Below are positions 14,431-28,372 of a DNA stretch of 64,000 nt, in pieces; position 1 is the stretch's first letter, and every line of letters starts with the position of its first letter. The DNA is taken from the NCBI RefSeq assembly GCF_002443255.2, contig NW_019211458.1:33846096-33910095 (forward strand), read 5' to 3'. A program made the translations under genes and the position numbers. Below the pieces are notes generated by a model, which saw only the letters and a program-made list of their open reading frames with translations, searched no databases and was not told where the DNA came from. The stretch is from Varroa destructor (taxonomy: Eukaryota; Arthropoda; Arachnida; Mesostigmata; Varroidae).

Positions 14431-16779
14431 TGCCAATCTATGAAACAAAAATCTGTAGCGATTTTTGGATTCCAGCCTCTTGACAGGACAAAATCTGAGT
14501 TTAAACGTTTGTTGTTTTCGGTGGACTAAGTGTAAATGTAGCTAACCTATTGTCAGCTGTTTCACGAGTATGATTAAGCCACTGTAGGTATCGATTAGGA
14601 AATAATCTGAAATCGTAAAATACACCTTGAGAAACTGCCCAACGTAGTCGAGCATTAATTGAGATAACATAGGAGGACATAAGTTTCGTTTACTGCGAGA
14701 CACCATTGGGAATGGGAATGTGGTCGAAAACCTTCAGGCTCGTGTACATTTCTACGGCACTGAACCATTACCATGTGTAGCAAGGAGCGCGCTGTAATTA
14801 TAAGAGCACGCCTAAAAGCTGGTGCCCGTTCTTCGGGTGTTGGCGTTGTGTGCCCCTTTGAGTTGAGCTGACGTGAGATAGCCCCTTCTGTTGAAAAAGT
14901 CTAACACAAGCTACTCATTTGAGCTATTTACGGCAATAGGGTTTCAAACTATCGTGCTGCATACTGTCGTTTAACCTGAAAAGTCTCTTCACTTTGGAAC
15001 TTTTTTATGACTTGCACTTATCCTACAATAAAAATGGTGAAAAGCTACCGAAAGGGATGAGTCATCCGCAATACAGGGTCCGTGATAGAAAAAGATGGTA
15101 AAAATCGATCAAATCTAAGACAAATATCTTGTGGATAAAACTGTAGGCGTTTAAACGCATATACTTGTTTCTTTTTTTCGGGAAGACAGACTCATTATAT
15201 TGGTACACCGATAATTATTCTAGATCTAGAACTATTATCGACTACCGAACCCTAGATTTATATTCCAACATATTGAGTAATATTTTTTGTTGCTGCTTTT
15301 TTGAGGGGCAGAGGAGAAAAATGTTATTGACTTTTTTGTCTACAAGCACATTTAAATACATAATAATCACCCTAAATCTAGGTTTACTAAAATATTATCG
15401 CTACTACTGCGTGTATAATTATTGATAACGAATTGACAGCAAGATTATATGAAAACGAAAAATTAATTATTACTTGGGAGGCTTGGCAGAAAAGAAACGG
15501 TACGCTGACCACTTAAACTCTGCAATGAATGATTTTTTTTTATTTGCTTTTTCGTTTTTTAATTGCACAGATCTATTTTACATAGATACACTTTAAACTT
15601 TTTGTCTACAGCTTGTGTTCTCATGTGTTTCAGAGATTTGTGTTCCACGACGGTGCATCATTGTACACGCTTTTTCTTACGTTAACTCCATAAAATTTTT
15701 TTTTCAGCAAATATGGGACACTTCGAATATATAGCTAGCCTAAAACACAGTAAAATAACTCCTGATAAAGAATAACAACGAATTAACGTATGTACGTTTG
15801 AAAGAGTCCTACCAATCAACTACGGTAAAATGAATCCTAAGAACATTCAAAATATATTGAGTAGAAGCATGAACATATACAGTAATAGAAGAACCTCCTT
15901 TATTTAAAAAATATTAACGCACTGGGTTTCTAATGATTGAGTTCCCAAAGCGATTGCAAATTCTCGTCTTTGAATTTCTTTCACAACGAACCTAAAGGGA
16001 AGATAGACTAGAAAGGTGTTTTCAGTCATCTTCATATATATATATATGACACAGATCTGCCGCTGTGTGTAATGCTTTCAAAAATATCAGCCCGGCTTTC
16101 GAAGTGTCACGTTCTTCCCTTATTCTCCCGTACCGCTTGAGTGTCTAACTGTATAAGGACAGTGGTGGGCTTCGAACAGACCACGTGCCCACCATTCATC
16201 TTCAGTATGACTATAGTTGGTATCAGCCAACTATAATTGGTGCATCCATACACATTCAACGATAGTCAACGTTAAGCACGATAAATATCTTTATCTGTGT
16301 CATTTGCTAATATTCTTACTTTTGTGCGAAGAATTTATGAACTTTATGTGCAAAACTTTCATGATCAGTTTGCCTTCATGACAAGGCTTGTCGGAAACGT
16401 TTGTTCTACTTTTTTCATTATATGGCGCATACCAGGCCTCGTTCAGTTAATCTGCAGGCGTGCGCATGCCGACATGAGGGTTAACGAAAAAAAAAATTAG
16501 CCATGTACACACTGGCACACTAAACAGAGTCGGTTACAATCGCTTGTAAATGTTACTTTACTAGTTATTACTACATTGACACCTACTACATTACTGTACC
16601 GTTTCATTCACCTGGGCCAAATACCAACTAACTAGCTGATTTGGCAGGATACTGATCGCACTTAGCTCACTCACTTTTAGCCATACGAAGCTTTCAATCA
16701 CTGCTTGCACTGATCTACTCATGCGTGTTATGATATCACCCTTATGAACATAAATTCGGGTAAGTTAGCCAAGCTGCCA

Positions 16780-17060
16780 CAATTTAAGGAGGCCGACGAA
16801 TAACCTGTAAGCCTGAGAACTGGTCGGGCGCAACTATATGCTATCAGCGCCGGCCGCTAAAGACCCATAGCCACTGACGGTGTCTTTCGCACGAAGTCAC
16901 CAGCGCACGTGTTAACAAACATCGTAGTCTCTATCTAGGCCAAGTCGGCCGGCCGGCGAGAGAGGGGACTAACGCAAAAAGGTGAGAGACATCCTTGGAC
17001 TGGAGAGGGCTATCGTCGAAGGCAACGTGTAACCTGTTTTCGGGCTCAACAGATTGTTTT
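16780..17060. other. GC-rich, CpG-containing block
   Basis: A short block with ggccggccggcgag and many CG dinucleotides stands out from AT-rich surroundings. It lies 3.7 kb upstream of the SLC7 start codon on the correct side for a promoter or 5' untranslated exon. This is position only; no core promoter element was identified. A transposon fragment is an equal possibility. Confidence 0.25.
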
Positions 17061-19339
17061 GGTAGAAAGCCAATCCGCGGTAAACTTTTATGGCGCACAT
17101 TTGTAAGCTTTTGTATGTACCCGCATTATAACCCTTCCGTACGTTCTACTAAGTGGGGTAGGACAAATTCACATTAGAAAAAAAACTTCGATCATAGCGA
17201 AACGTCAAATGCTCTAATGAGGTTGAAATAGGAAAGATTTTATTTATTTAAATCTTTTACACGTAATAGTCTTTGTTAAGGGCTTCTGCCTCGTCACATT
17301 TTCTTGGCTGATGCAGCGCTTTAAGACACGCTTCGGTTTGCTTCGTGAACGCTAAAGGTTTTTTTGAACCCGATTTCAGTAGCTGCGTTGAATTGACGGG
17401 AACCTTAAAATGCTATATCTTATCTGAAAGACTTACTCAAAATTTTTTTAGATCGGAGTTTACTCAAGGGACAGTGTATAGTATAATGGTACTAGCGACA
17501 AGGTGTCTATCTATAATTTTCACCTACTTTCCTCGAAAAATATCGAGACCATACATTATAGCAAATTTTCTGTGAACATATATATGAAGTAACTGCATTT
17601 TAAACAAACATATTTGTCTTGCGTTTATTGTGCCATGGCCGAAGCATCTGTTACGTATTAGACGCACTTTGTAATATGTACAATCGACATAATTTATGTC
17701 CTCTTGGGTTATAGATAATAAAAAAAACTTTGTTTACTTGGAAGAATTAATTCCGAATGGAGAATAGTGTTCCGAACTACAGCTGAAATTTCTTTCTCCA
17801 CAGAAGATGCATATAAAACAAATGGATTGGGAAAAAAGGAAATCATCCTGCCTGACGCTCGAAGGAGCTGAAAGAAGCGGGCGTATGATTCATGCGATAT
17901 CGATATTAACACTGTCTAAAAGTGTAATTTTTCCCATGCATTTAAAAGAAGACAGAACACTGAAACTTTTTGACGAATGCAAAACAGCCAATCTCGCAGA
18001 TAGAAATTTCCTGACAGCGTAGCGAATCGCTTCGGCCCAATGTTAATTTAGGCCACAACATACAACAATGACAGAGGCACTAAAAATGGCTTTTTCGTGC
18101 CAATCGACTAATTAATAGCTATAGCAAGTCTTTATTTCTCATTTTATGCAATTCATTTCTTGTTTACAGTGTACAGCTGTGTATAATGTACAGCTGAAAA
18201 ACAGAAAGCGCTATTCAAATCCGGTCCGCAAAAGTTGCATTTGATGCTAAACAGGTATACATGTAACTACTTTGACTACATATAACTTCGTACTTCAAAA
18301 ACAGGTCAAATCCAAGGGTATCCTCATGGTTTTAAACCATGCAGCATCTAAACTCTACAAGAGACGCAATATCGGAAAAAACGGAAACACATTTCGAAAA
18401 GACTTCGTGGCAGACAATATATCTGTTCTGACGTTATCATGCGGTTTCGATATCTTATTAGCACAAGTAAACTAGATGAATTGGAAGCATAATTACTAAA
18501 TACAAGGAATTTATTAGGAATTAAGATACGTCCCTTCTGATACTTGAAAGCTCCAGCGAGTTTGAGCGTCTGATTGTTGTGATACGAAATAGTGCCACAT
18601 TTAGCAGTTAGTTGCATTATTGATGACTTTAATGGTCGGAAGAACAAAAGGTCTAAAAAAAAAGTAGAAGTTGGTCAATCAAATAATTCAGATCAAATAA
18701 TTTCAGAAAAACGAACATCAGAACACACATTTAAATCCAAGCATAACTGCATTTTTCCAGCTTTATGTAAAGTGAAGTTCAATTCAATCAGCAAAAAACT
18801 TCTCAGATAAACTACGCCTAAACTACGGCGATGATAGACAAAGAATACTATCTATGAAATATCGAATAAAGTGCAAATGTATATGAGAGAAAGCATAATC
18901 AGTTGAATGTTTAACAAATTGTTTTTTTTTAGAACAAAGTCGTCGTGCAAGTATACGCGCGTGGTATAGTATCTTTTCAAAGCTGTGACGTCGAGGGCAT
19001 TTTGAAGACGGTTAACATTTCGAGTGTAGCCAACGGTTTGCCCAAAAAAACAAAAAAATAATGTTAACACTCATATAAGTATAAAAAAAAAACAGTCCGT
19101 TGTACTCGTTTAAATTAACCTGAAACATGCAATGAGCTTTTGAAATCGTATTAAATATACGGCAAGTTTAATTAGCTAGGAAATATTGTGTTCGTACTCC
19201 ACAGATCCAACAGTTAGTTGTAACTAGCACAAATATAAAAGCTATTTATTGCTAATTCTACCAACTGCCACTACTACCTCGTATGGATCCCATTCTACTT
19301 ACCGGAGAATGCTTTTCTACTTATAAAACGGTCACAATT

Positions 19340-22300
19340 ATTGTGTGAACTTCATCGTTAAAGCTATTCCTAACGTACTGTCAGGTGTTCCCCGTACTAC
19401 AAATAAAACTGAAGTAATAAAACGACCGGCAAATCCGTTAATAGAGTTCCCAAAAATTAACGTATACGTGAGTGCAGCCAGACCGAGATCAGCTATGAGA
19501 ATGATGGTAAATAAGCCCCATCGGACACTCCCATAAGGAAACAAGCAGTCGGGACACCAGTTATAGACGTGCTCAGAGTGAGCATCAGAAGGGCAGCCCA
19601 CTGGAGGACAAAACCTGTACGTGCAAAATGTAGCTCTGGTATTGGGAAACTCTTGACCACAGTTATACATTAGTGCAAATGTATTTTGACCAACGAAAGT
19701 CTATTGATAATGATCCTAATCCACGTGCACTTCATAGCACATCTGTACCCTAAAATCTTTTACGAAGCCGTACCGTATAGTTAGATTAGGAAAAAAGTAT
19801 CATAGGGTACAAATGTATACTCGTTCTGTTTTTATTTCTTTCTTTGACCGACGTGCCTACCAATTGTCATTACACCTATTGTAGAGAGTGGTTTGCTTTC
19901 AACAATAAGCCAGCTACTCCTCGGAAAAGCAGATCGCCGACGCAATACGTGTGAAAGCACCACGTTGAGGTTTTGCTGCCGAGTCGCTTGTCAGCAGCGT
20001 AGTCCACGGCAACCTATGAGCGGACGTTCAGAAAGCTTTCGAAAACAATTTTTTTTTTAACTTTAAGGCGCTGTTATAACAGCGTGATCTGTTTAATCAT
20101 GCTTTTGCAAGCGTAAACGATTCTGCCAAGCTATTTTTAGGCCAGTTCACTTAAAGCGGACTATTATCACTATCGCCATTAGCTTATGCCTTACTCATAA
20201 AGGCGGGAAATTTCGAAGGTATGTGTATTGCACGAGTCTTTTACAAGAATGAATTGTATTTCTTAACAACACAACTCGAGCTCTAATAGCGGAACGTAAA
20301 ATGAACTTCAATCATTGGAACACGTGCCGATAGTTCGCCTGCGCTTGTAAGTGCGGTAAATACCTTCATACTTCATAAATTATAAGTACTACCTGACAAA
20401 AGGCTGTTATTATTACAAATATGGCTGCAAAAGATAACGTGTCGATGAAACATGTAACGGTCAGCAGAGAACGTAAGGCTTCAAAATATGTTTTGGGCTT
20501 TTGGGGGACGTTTGGTTTCCTCTCTGCAACGGCTTTCGTTATGTCTTCTGAAAGAAAAGCGCTCATTTACAAAAGATGCGTTATTCGTATAATGTAATAC
20601 ATAATATACAAGATCTTAAAGAAACAAATAGCATGCTTCAAGTTAGAAAAAAATGGGTCAAAATATAGGAAAAACCTTGAGATAACGGTAACGCAAGAAT
20701 CTCAACACAAACAACAGATCCGGTTTCATCAACTACTGAAGATATAGCGGAAGAGCATCTGCTGCGCCTTTCCGTCGAAGGTCCGTCCATATTGCCCAGT
20801 TGCTGAACGGAGGCGGACGAAGCTGACGGTGCAAGATTGCCGTCTTCGATTGCGTTTGATGGCACACCCGGTTCCTCCTTAATTGAAGTCAATTCATGCT
20901 TTAGCTTGTCTTCTTCTTCTGCAACATTTTGTTAGATAAACATCAAAACTGCTAACTCAGTTCCTTGTATAAGCTCTGACAGAGAACAAGTACGAATACG
21001 CAGATATGGGCTCTTAACAGTACCTTTTTGTTAATCTGCGATAAAACTATATACGACCGGAGAGCACTTTGACGAGGAGTCATAACTGACAATGCGCTCA
21101 AGCTGATTGGCTGTATTAGAAACTGTGGAATCCCTTGAAATACTTACACAGCCAATAAAAGAGCCCGCAGAAGGGAAAGCACAAGCCAAGCTTGTATCCT
21201 TATGCCGTATGTATCCACCAATGAACTCATGTTTTTTATGGCCAAACCAATGGCAGTTGTATGCAGAGACACTGTGCTCAATAGGAGACGACTGCCACGC
21301 GTTCCATATTGGATATACAGCAGGCATGTACAACGATGAGATTGTTGTCGATAGACCTATGTAGACGCAGAACGAAGATAAGCGTTCGTCCATTGAAACA
21401 GATATTGTACGCTCGTATCAATTTTTCTCCGTTCGGATGAAATTGATCGAAACGAACCACAAAAAACGTATAGTGCTTAGGTATTGTGATACTTCCGTAG
21501 TAATGATTATTGTAATGAAAGTGTCAAATCATGCCGCCGTACCAGTAGCTCGTTTGTCGAAGAGGACTACAGAGGACTTATGTAGCTGCAGGTAAAATAT
21601 CCCGCCTGAACGCTTGTCAGTGTCAAGGGATCCCGCACAAAATAGCAGAGAACTAACGACAGTTAGTACTCTAGTGCTAGGTATAACCATGTGTGAGAAC
21701 CACTGCTCTACGATTGGTGCTGAAATCAATTACGCCAGAAATTAGCATTTGGTGTTAAAATATTTGAGTTTTCATCAAAAATATCCCTAAAAATAAATCG
21801 TTCGTTCTTGGCTAATAGTTTTGGTTTAGTTGTCGCATACAAAGAAATACGCGAAAGACTGCGTAGCGCTATCAGTCCTGTTGTTGTTATTGTTATTTTA
21901 CGAGTGGATTTTTCTCACTCGCTTAAAAGATAAAAGTGGCAAAAGAAAATGACAAAAATTCATCCAGTTACTGATGTGCTAGGAAATTGTTTACATGATA
22001 TATTTTTAAACGTATCACTATTTATATCACTACAATTCAGTAAGTGACATGGTTTAATCTCTACATGTTAAAATTAGTTGATAGGTATTCAATAAATTCT
22101 AAGCTTGCAATTTCTTCAATTTTGCTGACTTTTTATAACCTTCATCTTCAAGTTAGACCTATCAACCTTCAACTCAGACATTCTCTTTAATAGATGACTT
22201 TTATTACTAAAACTTTCTGCTCATTTAATACAAGTACCTATATTGAAAACCCATGCCTCCATTGTCATGCCAAGACGTCTTGAGAACGTTCTAATAGTTG

Positions 22301-23114
22301 TCGCCGAAGAGAGACGTACCACAATTTTTTTTTAAAAAACCGACAATTTCCACCAATTCTATGAAATTATGTCTATAAGTGCTACGATAGTGAATGTATT
22401 ACATACACAGCCCTACAATCTATACGAAAAAAAAAGGAGTGTATCAGCTTGTCAATGTTTAGACGCCATATAGAACGTTGATTAACAAAAATTTTACGTT
22501 ATAGGCGAAGGCAGAACCAACTTACCTATTATGGGAACATCCTTTTTTCGTAACGGGTAAATCCTTAAAAATTTCGCTTGCTCAGCAACTACATCTTTTC
22601 GCAAATTCAATAGTTTCAAGGCTTGTCCCTTGTACACTCGTCTTGATTCTAACTCAGATCGGTAAACATATAATCGCAAAATATTTTGAAAGGTTTACTG
22701 GTTATTTACGAATTTTTATTTAAAAATATATCCCATGAAATAATAATACAAATAGACATCCATATAATTTGAACGATTTGTTTGAAATAGACAGATGCTG
22801 AATTCATTCGGTAATAGCATTGTGGTATTTTTATGCATTGCAATAGCTAATTGCTACTTACCTGCGACTTGCACAAAGAAACTCCGTACGGCGAATGGCC
22901 AAGAGGCCTCTTCGCGAGTGAGTAGGAAATCTCGAAACAAACGGATGAATATGAAACCATTGACGCGAATTGAGGCTGTCATATACATAGTCGTAGAACC
23001 TAACAAAATCATCGTCCACCAGGATTCCCACGAATCTAGGCCGTAGCGTTCGACAATGTTCAAGTGGACAAAATTTCGGGGTTTATTTAGTTTCTGCCCA
23101 GTCCTTAAGTCCAT
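19340..23114 (-). pseudogene. SLC16 (monocarboxylate transporter)-like sequence with frame breaks
   Basis: Pieces of a 12-TM SLC16 protein in the correct order. 23114-22862 encodes TM1 with TREEASWPF, the family's conserved block, ending at a good GTAAGT donor. 21701 leftwards encodes TM2-3 (STRVLTVVSSLLFCAGS), joining the first exon in phase. About 21380-21148 covers TM4-5 (LVDTYGIRIQAW) and ends at GTAAGT. 20930-20670 and 20552-20395 give a serine/acidic loop and TM7. 19614-19340 gives TM10 (GVSDGAYLP) and TM11 (ILIADLGLAALT). Within three of these exons neighbouring family segments are in different frames: near 21620-21630, 21305-21325 and 19505-19525, with another break and a stop further on. 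SLC16 proteins carry lactate, pyruvate or related acids with protons. Here a decayed copy is most likely; consensus indel errors or mis-chosen exons are alternatives. The other genes in the window show no such breaks. Confidence 0.62.
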
Positions 23115-23935
23115 TCAAACAGATCAGTTCCTGGTGCTCGCCAAGAGAGATTGGAATATTGGTCAAATTTCCCGCATCTTTTCCAGCAGCTAGCTTCCAG
23201 TAGGTAGTCCGGTGCAATAAAATTTTGTCTCTCCGGAAATAGGCTCCCGAAATCTGTAAGTGGCAATAAAAATTCATGTGTCGATTGTAAATTAACAAAG
23301 TTCGTGAGTCTCAGTGATTATTCTTCAATCGGCACTCTAAGTAGCAGAAGAGGTTCAACGCTGTTTCGTAGGAGAACGAAATTCGTAGGCGTTACCTAGC
23401 GCTTTGGCAGCAGAATAGAGAAAGATTACTTAAATAACACAGTTTGATGTCGTTTGCCCTCTATGCTTTCAGGAAAGGATGCGTTACATTTCAATAATAA
23501 TCCTATCAGCATTTTCCTTATGCTCAAAATACCCCTCAACGATTACCGTGTCGTCTTATAGTTCGGCCACTTCTAGAGGGAAACCGTCAGTTCATCGTGT
23601 CGCTTCGCAAATTCAAGCGGCTTGCATTCTATAAAGAGGTGATATATTTAGCGGAAAGAGGGGAAGATATGTTTGTCCAGGTGGCTATAAGTCTTTTTTT
23701 CTTCTTTCGTCTAAGAAATTGGCCTTCGGGCTCGAATTATCTACATTAGCAAAAAGAAATCGAAGAGGATGCGAACAAGTGTTACCTGTCGCTTGTTCAT
23801 GGCGTACATATACTAAGTTACACTCATTTTAGATTACCAACTACTAGTTGCGTCTTCATTGAGGCTAGCCACATAGCCCATGCAGCTTCGACCGTAACAA
23901 AAAAATGACGAGTAAAAACTTGCTGTTAGCATTAT

Positions 23936-23966
23936 TTGTTGTTGTTGTTGTTGTTGTTATTATTAT
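23936..23966. repeat. (GTT)n / (ATT)n microsatellite
   Basis: About seven GTT units passing into ATT units. Confidence 0.9.
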
Positions 23967-26213
23967 AGATTGTAAGGCGTGCACGATTTTAGCGGGACCC
24001 TCTCATCTAGATACAAAATAGGAATTATAGGTATAGGTAAACTAATATATTTGTTTAGCAGAGTAACGCGCTGAAGATAGTATAAAGATCCGAAATATCT
24101 ATGACTACAAAAATATATTCTACAACGATATCACAAATTTCAAGTCGAATAAGGATCATCGAATAAGAATAAAAACATTCGTCTGAGTGCCTTTATTCTC
24201 AAAAACAAGCAGATCAAAATTTATTTAGACTTCAAAGATAAGTTGTATTCAATTTGGCATGATTAAAGTTTCCTTCCTAACTTGTGCAAGCTCCATAATA
24301 TTTAACATTACGCCCGACTATATAAACAAGGCGTCATACCAAAAACTGGCGATTTTTTAGGGCAAAGCGTTCACCATATTACTACAAATGACATTTGATT
24401 CTCATTTAGGACATTTTTACTTCACTAAAATAGTACACATTCAACCTGAACACTGACCGGAACCTAACAAATGGTTCACCTTAACCACGAACGGTGCCGA
24501 TACATTATTTTTTGATCTCAAGCGAAAACCTGCTCTCCAAGTCCTTATTAGATATATCCGCATTTTACTATACACAGATCGGTTTAGTCCAGACAAAAAC
24601 TCTTTTGCCGTTTGGGCTCTCGCCGTGATACTCATATGCGGGCGTTTTTCTGTCTTTCTGACCTACATTTTCCCGCCAAAATCGTATTACTACCACTACC
24701 GTGGACCAGTTTGTCCGTCTTCAAAGTGGCCGTATCTGGTGACAGAATAACATAAGTATTTTCCTCTTGGAAGACTTTGGGGTTAAAAAAAAGAACTGTA
24801 CGAAAAAATTGCGCACGTTCTTTCTAGCATGCATAAAATCGATTGATTCTACGAAAAGCATGTAGTCGGAGTGTACGGTGTACCGTCTGACGAACCGCCG
24901 AATGCTGCTATCGGGCGTATTATTCGAAATGTTTAGAGCAGCACAATGCCTGAACTCGACTATTTGTTAGTAAGCTCGAGCACATTCTGTTAGCTTACGT
25001 AGGGTAGCGGATATGATAAGCGGGTCTATTTACATCGCACGGTCACTACAGTGTCTCTATACGCACAAATTTAATAGTTGCCACGTCAAACGCACAAAAA
25101 GTCTATATATAGAATGTACGTAATGGAAAACAATTTTCTCTTGTCCCATGTTATGGGATTATTTTATGTTCAAAAAAATGATCACTGGTCTAATTTAATA
25201 CCGATAATAGGCTACTGAGACGAAAACTAACAATTATCTGATTTTACGCTATTGCGCTTTTCAAATCTTCCGATGTCGTTGCTTTTCTGGAATAGGTTGA
25301 ATTTAGAGATATCTCGACAACAACAAAAAATACTGGCGTCAGAACCGTGTGTTTGATAGGGCGTTGTCGTCCTGAAAGATCCTCGTTAAGATATCCTTTT
25401 ACACGACGATGATGGTGCTTTGTGCTGTTCGAACAAAATTATCACGTTCACGAAGGTCCTTCCGAACGCGAGGTAAAGCAAAATCTTAAAGCATATTCAA
25501 GTAATTGGCACCAGTCCACCGCCATTGTCCAGAACGAGACACAAATACATTACTATTACTCCTGAGGAAGTTATGCTATGCAACGTTTACAGTCGCCTAG
25601 TAAGTGCAATTATACCAGTTAATCATGTTAATTAATCTTTAAACGATCTTTTCTGATAACTGTGTTTACAGTTTAACAGTGATAACTGTATGAAAATTGT
25701 AACTACATTTTTCAACTACCATTTGGGCCTGGATCATCTTTATTGACAGCATATTGAAACACAACAAATCTACTTCGTTTGAAAATTCGATGCGTATTTT
25801 ATTTGCTGTTAACGACTCATCAGCTTTTCCACCATAACTTGTTAATAGTTTTTCTTTGCTGAGTAAGCCGTTGACGTTCTTTGTTCATGCCATGGAAGCA
25901 GCGTTCGCTTCTTTATCCGTTTCGAACCTTTGTTTTATCAAATTTATTGTGCGTTGTATGGGTAGATATGCCGATATTTTTATGCCTCCAGAGGCATTTT
26001 AAATTCTCTTTGTTCAGGGAGGAATTTCGATACATAGTTTATATTCCAAATTACTTACAAGGAGGGCAATCAAAAAAATCCGAACCCGTTAAACCGTGTG
26101 TATTTTTTTAGTACAATGGCACAAAAGATCTAAATGGTTGAGTGCTGGCGCTGCAAATGCAACTACCTCAGTAAGAATAATCTAGAAAAATCACCTCTTT
26201 GCTTCCATGCACG

Positions 26214-26465
26214 TCAACGAATTTGCCATCCACACGTATAAAAATCTATGTGCGTACGAAAGCAGTACTTGTCGATACCCTTCCTTTTTTTGACAGCCGC
26301 TTTTACAAGTCCTAATGGTTCAAATATAATTCCCACAGTCAACAGACTCTGTTCAGGCGAAGTAAAGTTGTGCAGCGGTTTCGCACAACGTTCATTCTTA
26401 AGTTTCCTTCTTATTGTGTTCGGCGCAAAAAGGTTGAGTAGGTCCCACGGGCTACCCACAAACAA
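26214..26465 (-). mobile_element. Probable BEL/Pao retrotransposon pol fragment
   Basis: An 83-codon minus-strand frame contains SLLTVGIIFEPLGLVKAAV. This resembles the conserved block downstream of the reverse transcriptase in BEL/Pao elements, where a 'tkR-LLS-va-iFDPLGL-aP' pattern is typical. The D-to-E change and lack of the usual proline fit a decayed copy. Upstream on the same strand (26.7-27.95 kb) there are further open stretches, for example one with TIRDVANSIVDCFKQG, but none shows a clear reverse transcriptase catalytic box. No long terminal repeats were found. I rate this as a fragment of a dead element; the match could be coincidental. Confidence 0.4.
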
Positions 26466-28294
26466 CTTTACGTGGTTAAAGTTTTACGTCGGGTACTGCT
26501 GTTAGACGCTGCTTTAGACGGCTGGCGGCACGAAACGAAATCTGTTTAGCCTTGCTTTCAAGCCTAACTTTTCTACCGCTCACAAGCGTCGCTGTTGAGC
26601 ATCACCTCGAGGTCCTGGACGAGCCATCTGGAGGGATCGAGCAGAATAGGAAATTACCATTCTTCTGATTTTCTGGGATCATTTCGGTAGTCGAAATGTT
26701 CAAAGTATACAATGTAGAATATTATTCTTGTATGTTAGGCGTACTGTTTTTTATTGCCTACACATTATCTTTCAGTGCTTTACGAGCTTCCGCAACTGCT
26801 GTGCATTCGTCTGCATTATCGCGCTTAATCTCATTAGTCGTGCCCTGTTTGAAACAATCGACGATAGAATTGGCTACATCACGTATTGTCATTTTGGGGC
26901 GTAGAACGACTCGAAATCGTACAAACTTAAAATCTGGGGAACGTAAGAGCTGCCGACATCACCAGGTTCTGTTTTTTTCCGAACCGTAATTCAAAAGCAG
27001 CGACGAGATTGCGCGTTGTCGTTGAATCATCGCGCACTGTGGGTATGTGTGGGTCACCTTCCCGCCCATACCCGAGAAGCTCTTAAGGAGTTAACGATAT
27101 CTGTTTCTCCTTTCGGCATTGTCTCATCATCATTATGAGTACCACTAATATATTCTGCCAGTATGAGCAGCAGCTTCCATCCGAATCTATTAAATACCGG
27201 CGTTATGATTTTTGAGGCTATTCTCCCTGTCTGAGGCTTCTCCAGTACGCGGTACAGACTGCACTAACTCGAGTTAATGCGCTGCACGTGTTTCAATCTG
27301 TCGCAAAGTCAATGTTATTTTTTTCGCTTCTATTCGTCCTTTCTATAGCATATGCTCAAAGAAATCCCATATTGAGCTGACAGGAAACACATTATCCACG
27401 TTCTGTTTTATCCTAAGCTTCCGTAATCACAATAACCCATTATGTCCCACAATACCCACGAAGTCGTTTGTGTCGAGCTTTTCATCCGCTATGGCCGTTA
27501 GGCATACCACCAAACGGCTGGCTCCCAGTATGAAACGAGGTGGATCTATGCCCGGGTTCGAATTTAGATTACAACGTGTCATTAAGATTAGTACGCAATC
27601 ATATATATACATTACCGACTAATCCATCCTTTAACGTACTGGGGTGCACTTCACTCGCATAAAGAACTGTACCGGCAGCAAGCGTTTTTCCTAAAGGCCC
27701 CCTTGTCCAGCGCCTTCGTAAAACTTCGATGAAATGCATCAGTGCCTTTATCTTCGAAAAGAGAAACGTGAGCATTGAGCGCTGATTTCCGAACTGAGCG
27801 ATAGCTTGGCTTTAAACGCGTTATTCTGTGAGGGAACTTGATTAGCTCATACCTGTAAATAACCGAATATTTTACGCAAATACTTGTCGAACTTCGTCCA
27901 ATAATGGCGTGGCGTTTGAATTCACGCACGCCCGTCCGTATGCCAGTTTGCACTAATAAAACGCTGAAGAACTTGCTACGTTAATAGTGATTAAATTTTG
28001 AAGACACCAAACAATGAAAAAAAAAAATCAAATACGAGGGAAAATTTTGCAAAAAGTAAATTATCTTCCAAAAGCAGCAATACATCAACTAACTCTTAGT
28101 AACTTACTGCCACTGCAACTTACATGCCACAGCTATTTAGACTCTAGGTAGCGGATGCTCCAAAGTACCCTAGATATTTTCGATTTTAGGTCGAAAATTA
28201 CATTATCATTGCATCAGCCGACCCTCCAAAATATCCAAAACCAAATCAGCATTGCAGTAGAAGACTTTCCGCAGTGCACTGGTTGCCTAATGTA

Positions 28295-28372
28295 TTATGT
28301 TGCGTTGGCACACTGCATTAGAGTTACAATCAGGATCAACACCAGGGAAACGACAGACGGTCTTACTAACAT
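28295..28372 (-). CDS. Short signal-peptide-like frame, status unclear
   Basis: A 25-codon frame begins MLVRPSVVSLVLILIVTL and ends QCANAT before a stop. It has a basic N-terminus, a leucine/isoleucine/valine core and an A-N-A site that fits signal peptidase cleavage. It could be the first exon of a secreted protein, but the only nearby GT (after CAGT) is a poor donor and no partner exon was found. A chance hydrophobic frame is quite possible. Confidence 0.2.
   Translation of the reverse strand: MLVRPSVVSLVLILIVTLMQCANAT

Larger units (their letters stand above)
13041..19337. other. Intergenic region between the SLC7 5' end and the SLC16-like 3' end
   Basis: About 6.3 kb with no protein I can recognise. 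It holds small repeats listed separately, two short perfect hairpins (13745-13771 and 16212-16235) and a GC-rich block at about 16780-17060. Upstream regulatory sequence of the minus-strand SLC7 gene must lie in here, since its start is at 13040 and it reads leftwards. Confidence 0.5.

Noticed and set aside
22517..22679. Minus-strand frame ending in a strong donor (ATAATAG|GTAAGT), inside the SLC16-like locus
   Set aside because: It is charged and lacks any membrane segment where TM2-3 should be, and the TM1 exon joins the exon at about 21701 in phase without it.
27540..27570. B-box-like cccgggttcgaat
   Set aside because: No matching A box at tRNA distance and no acceptor-stem pairing, so not called a tRNA or SINE.
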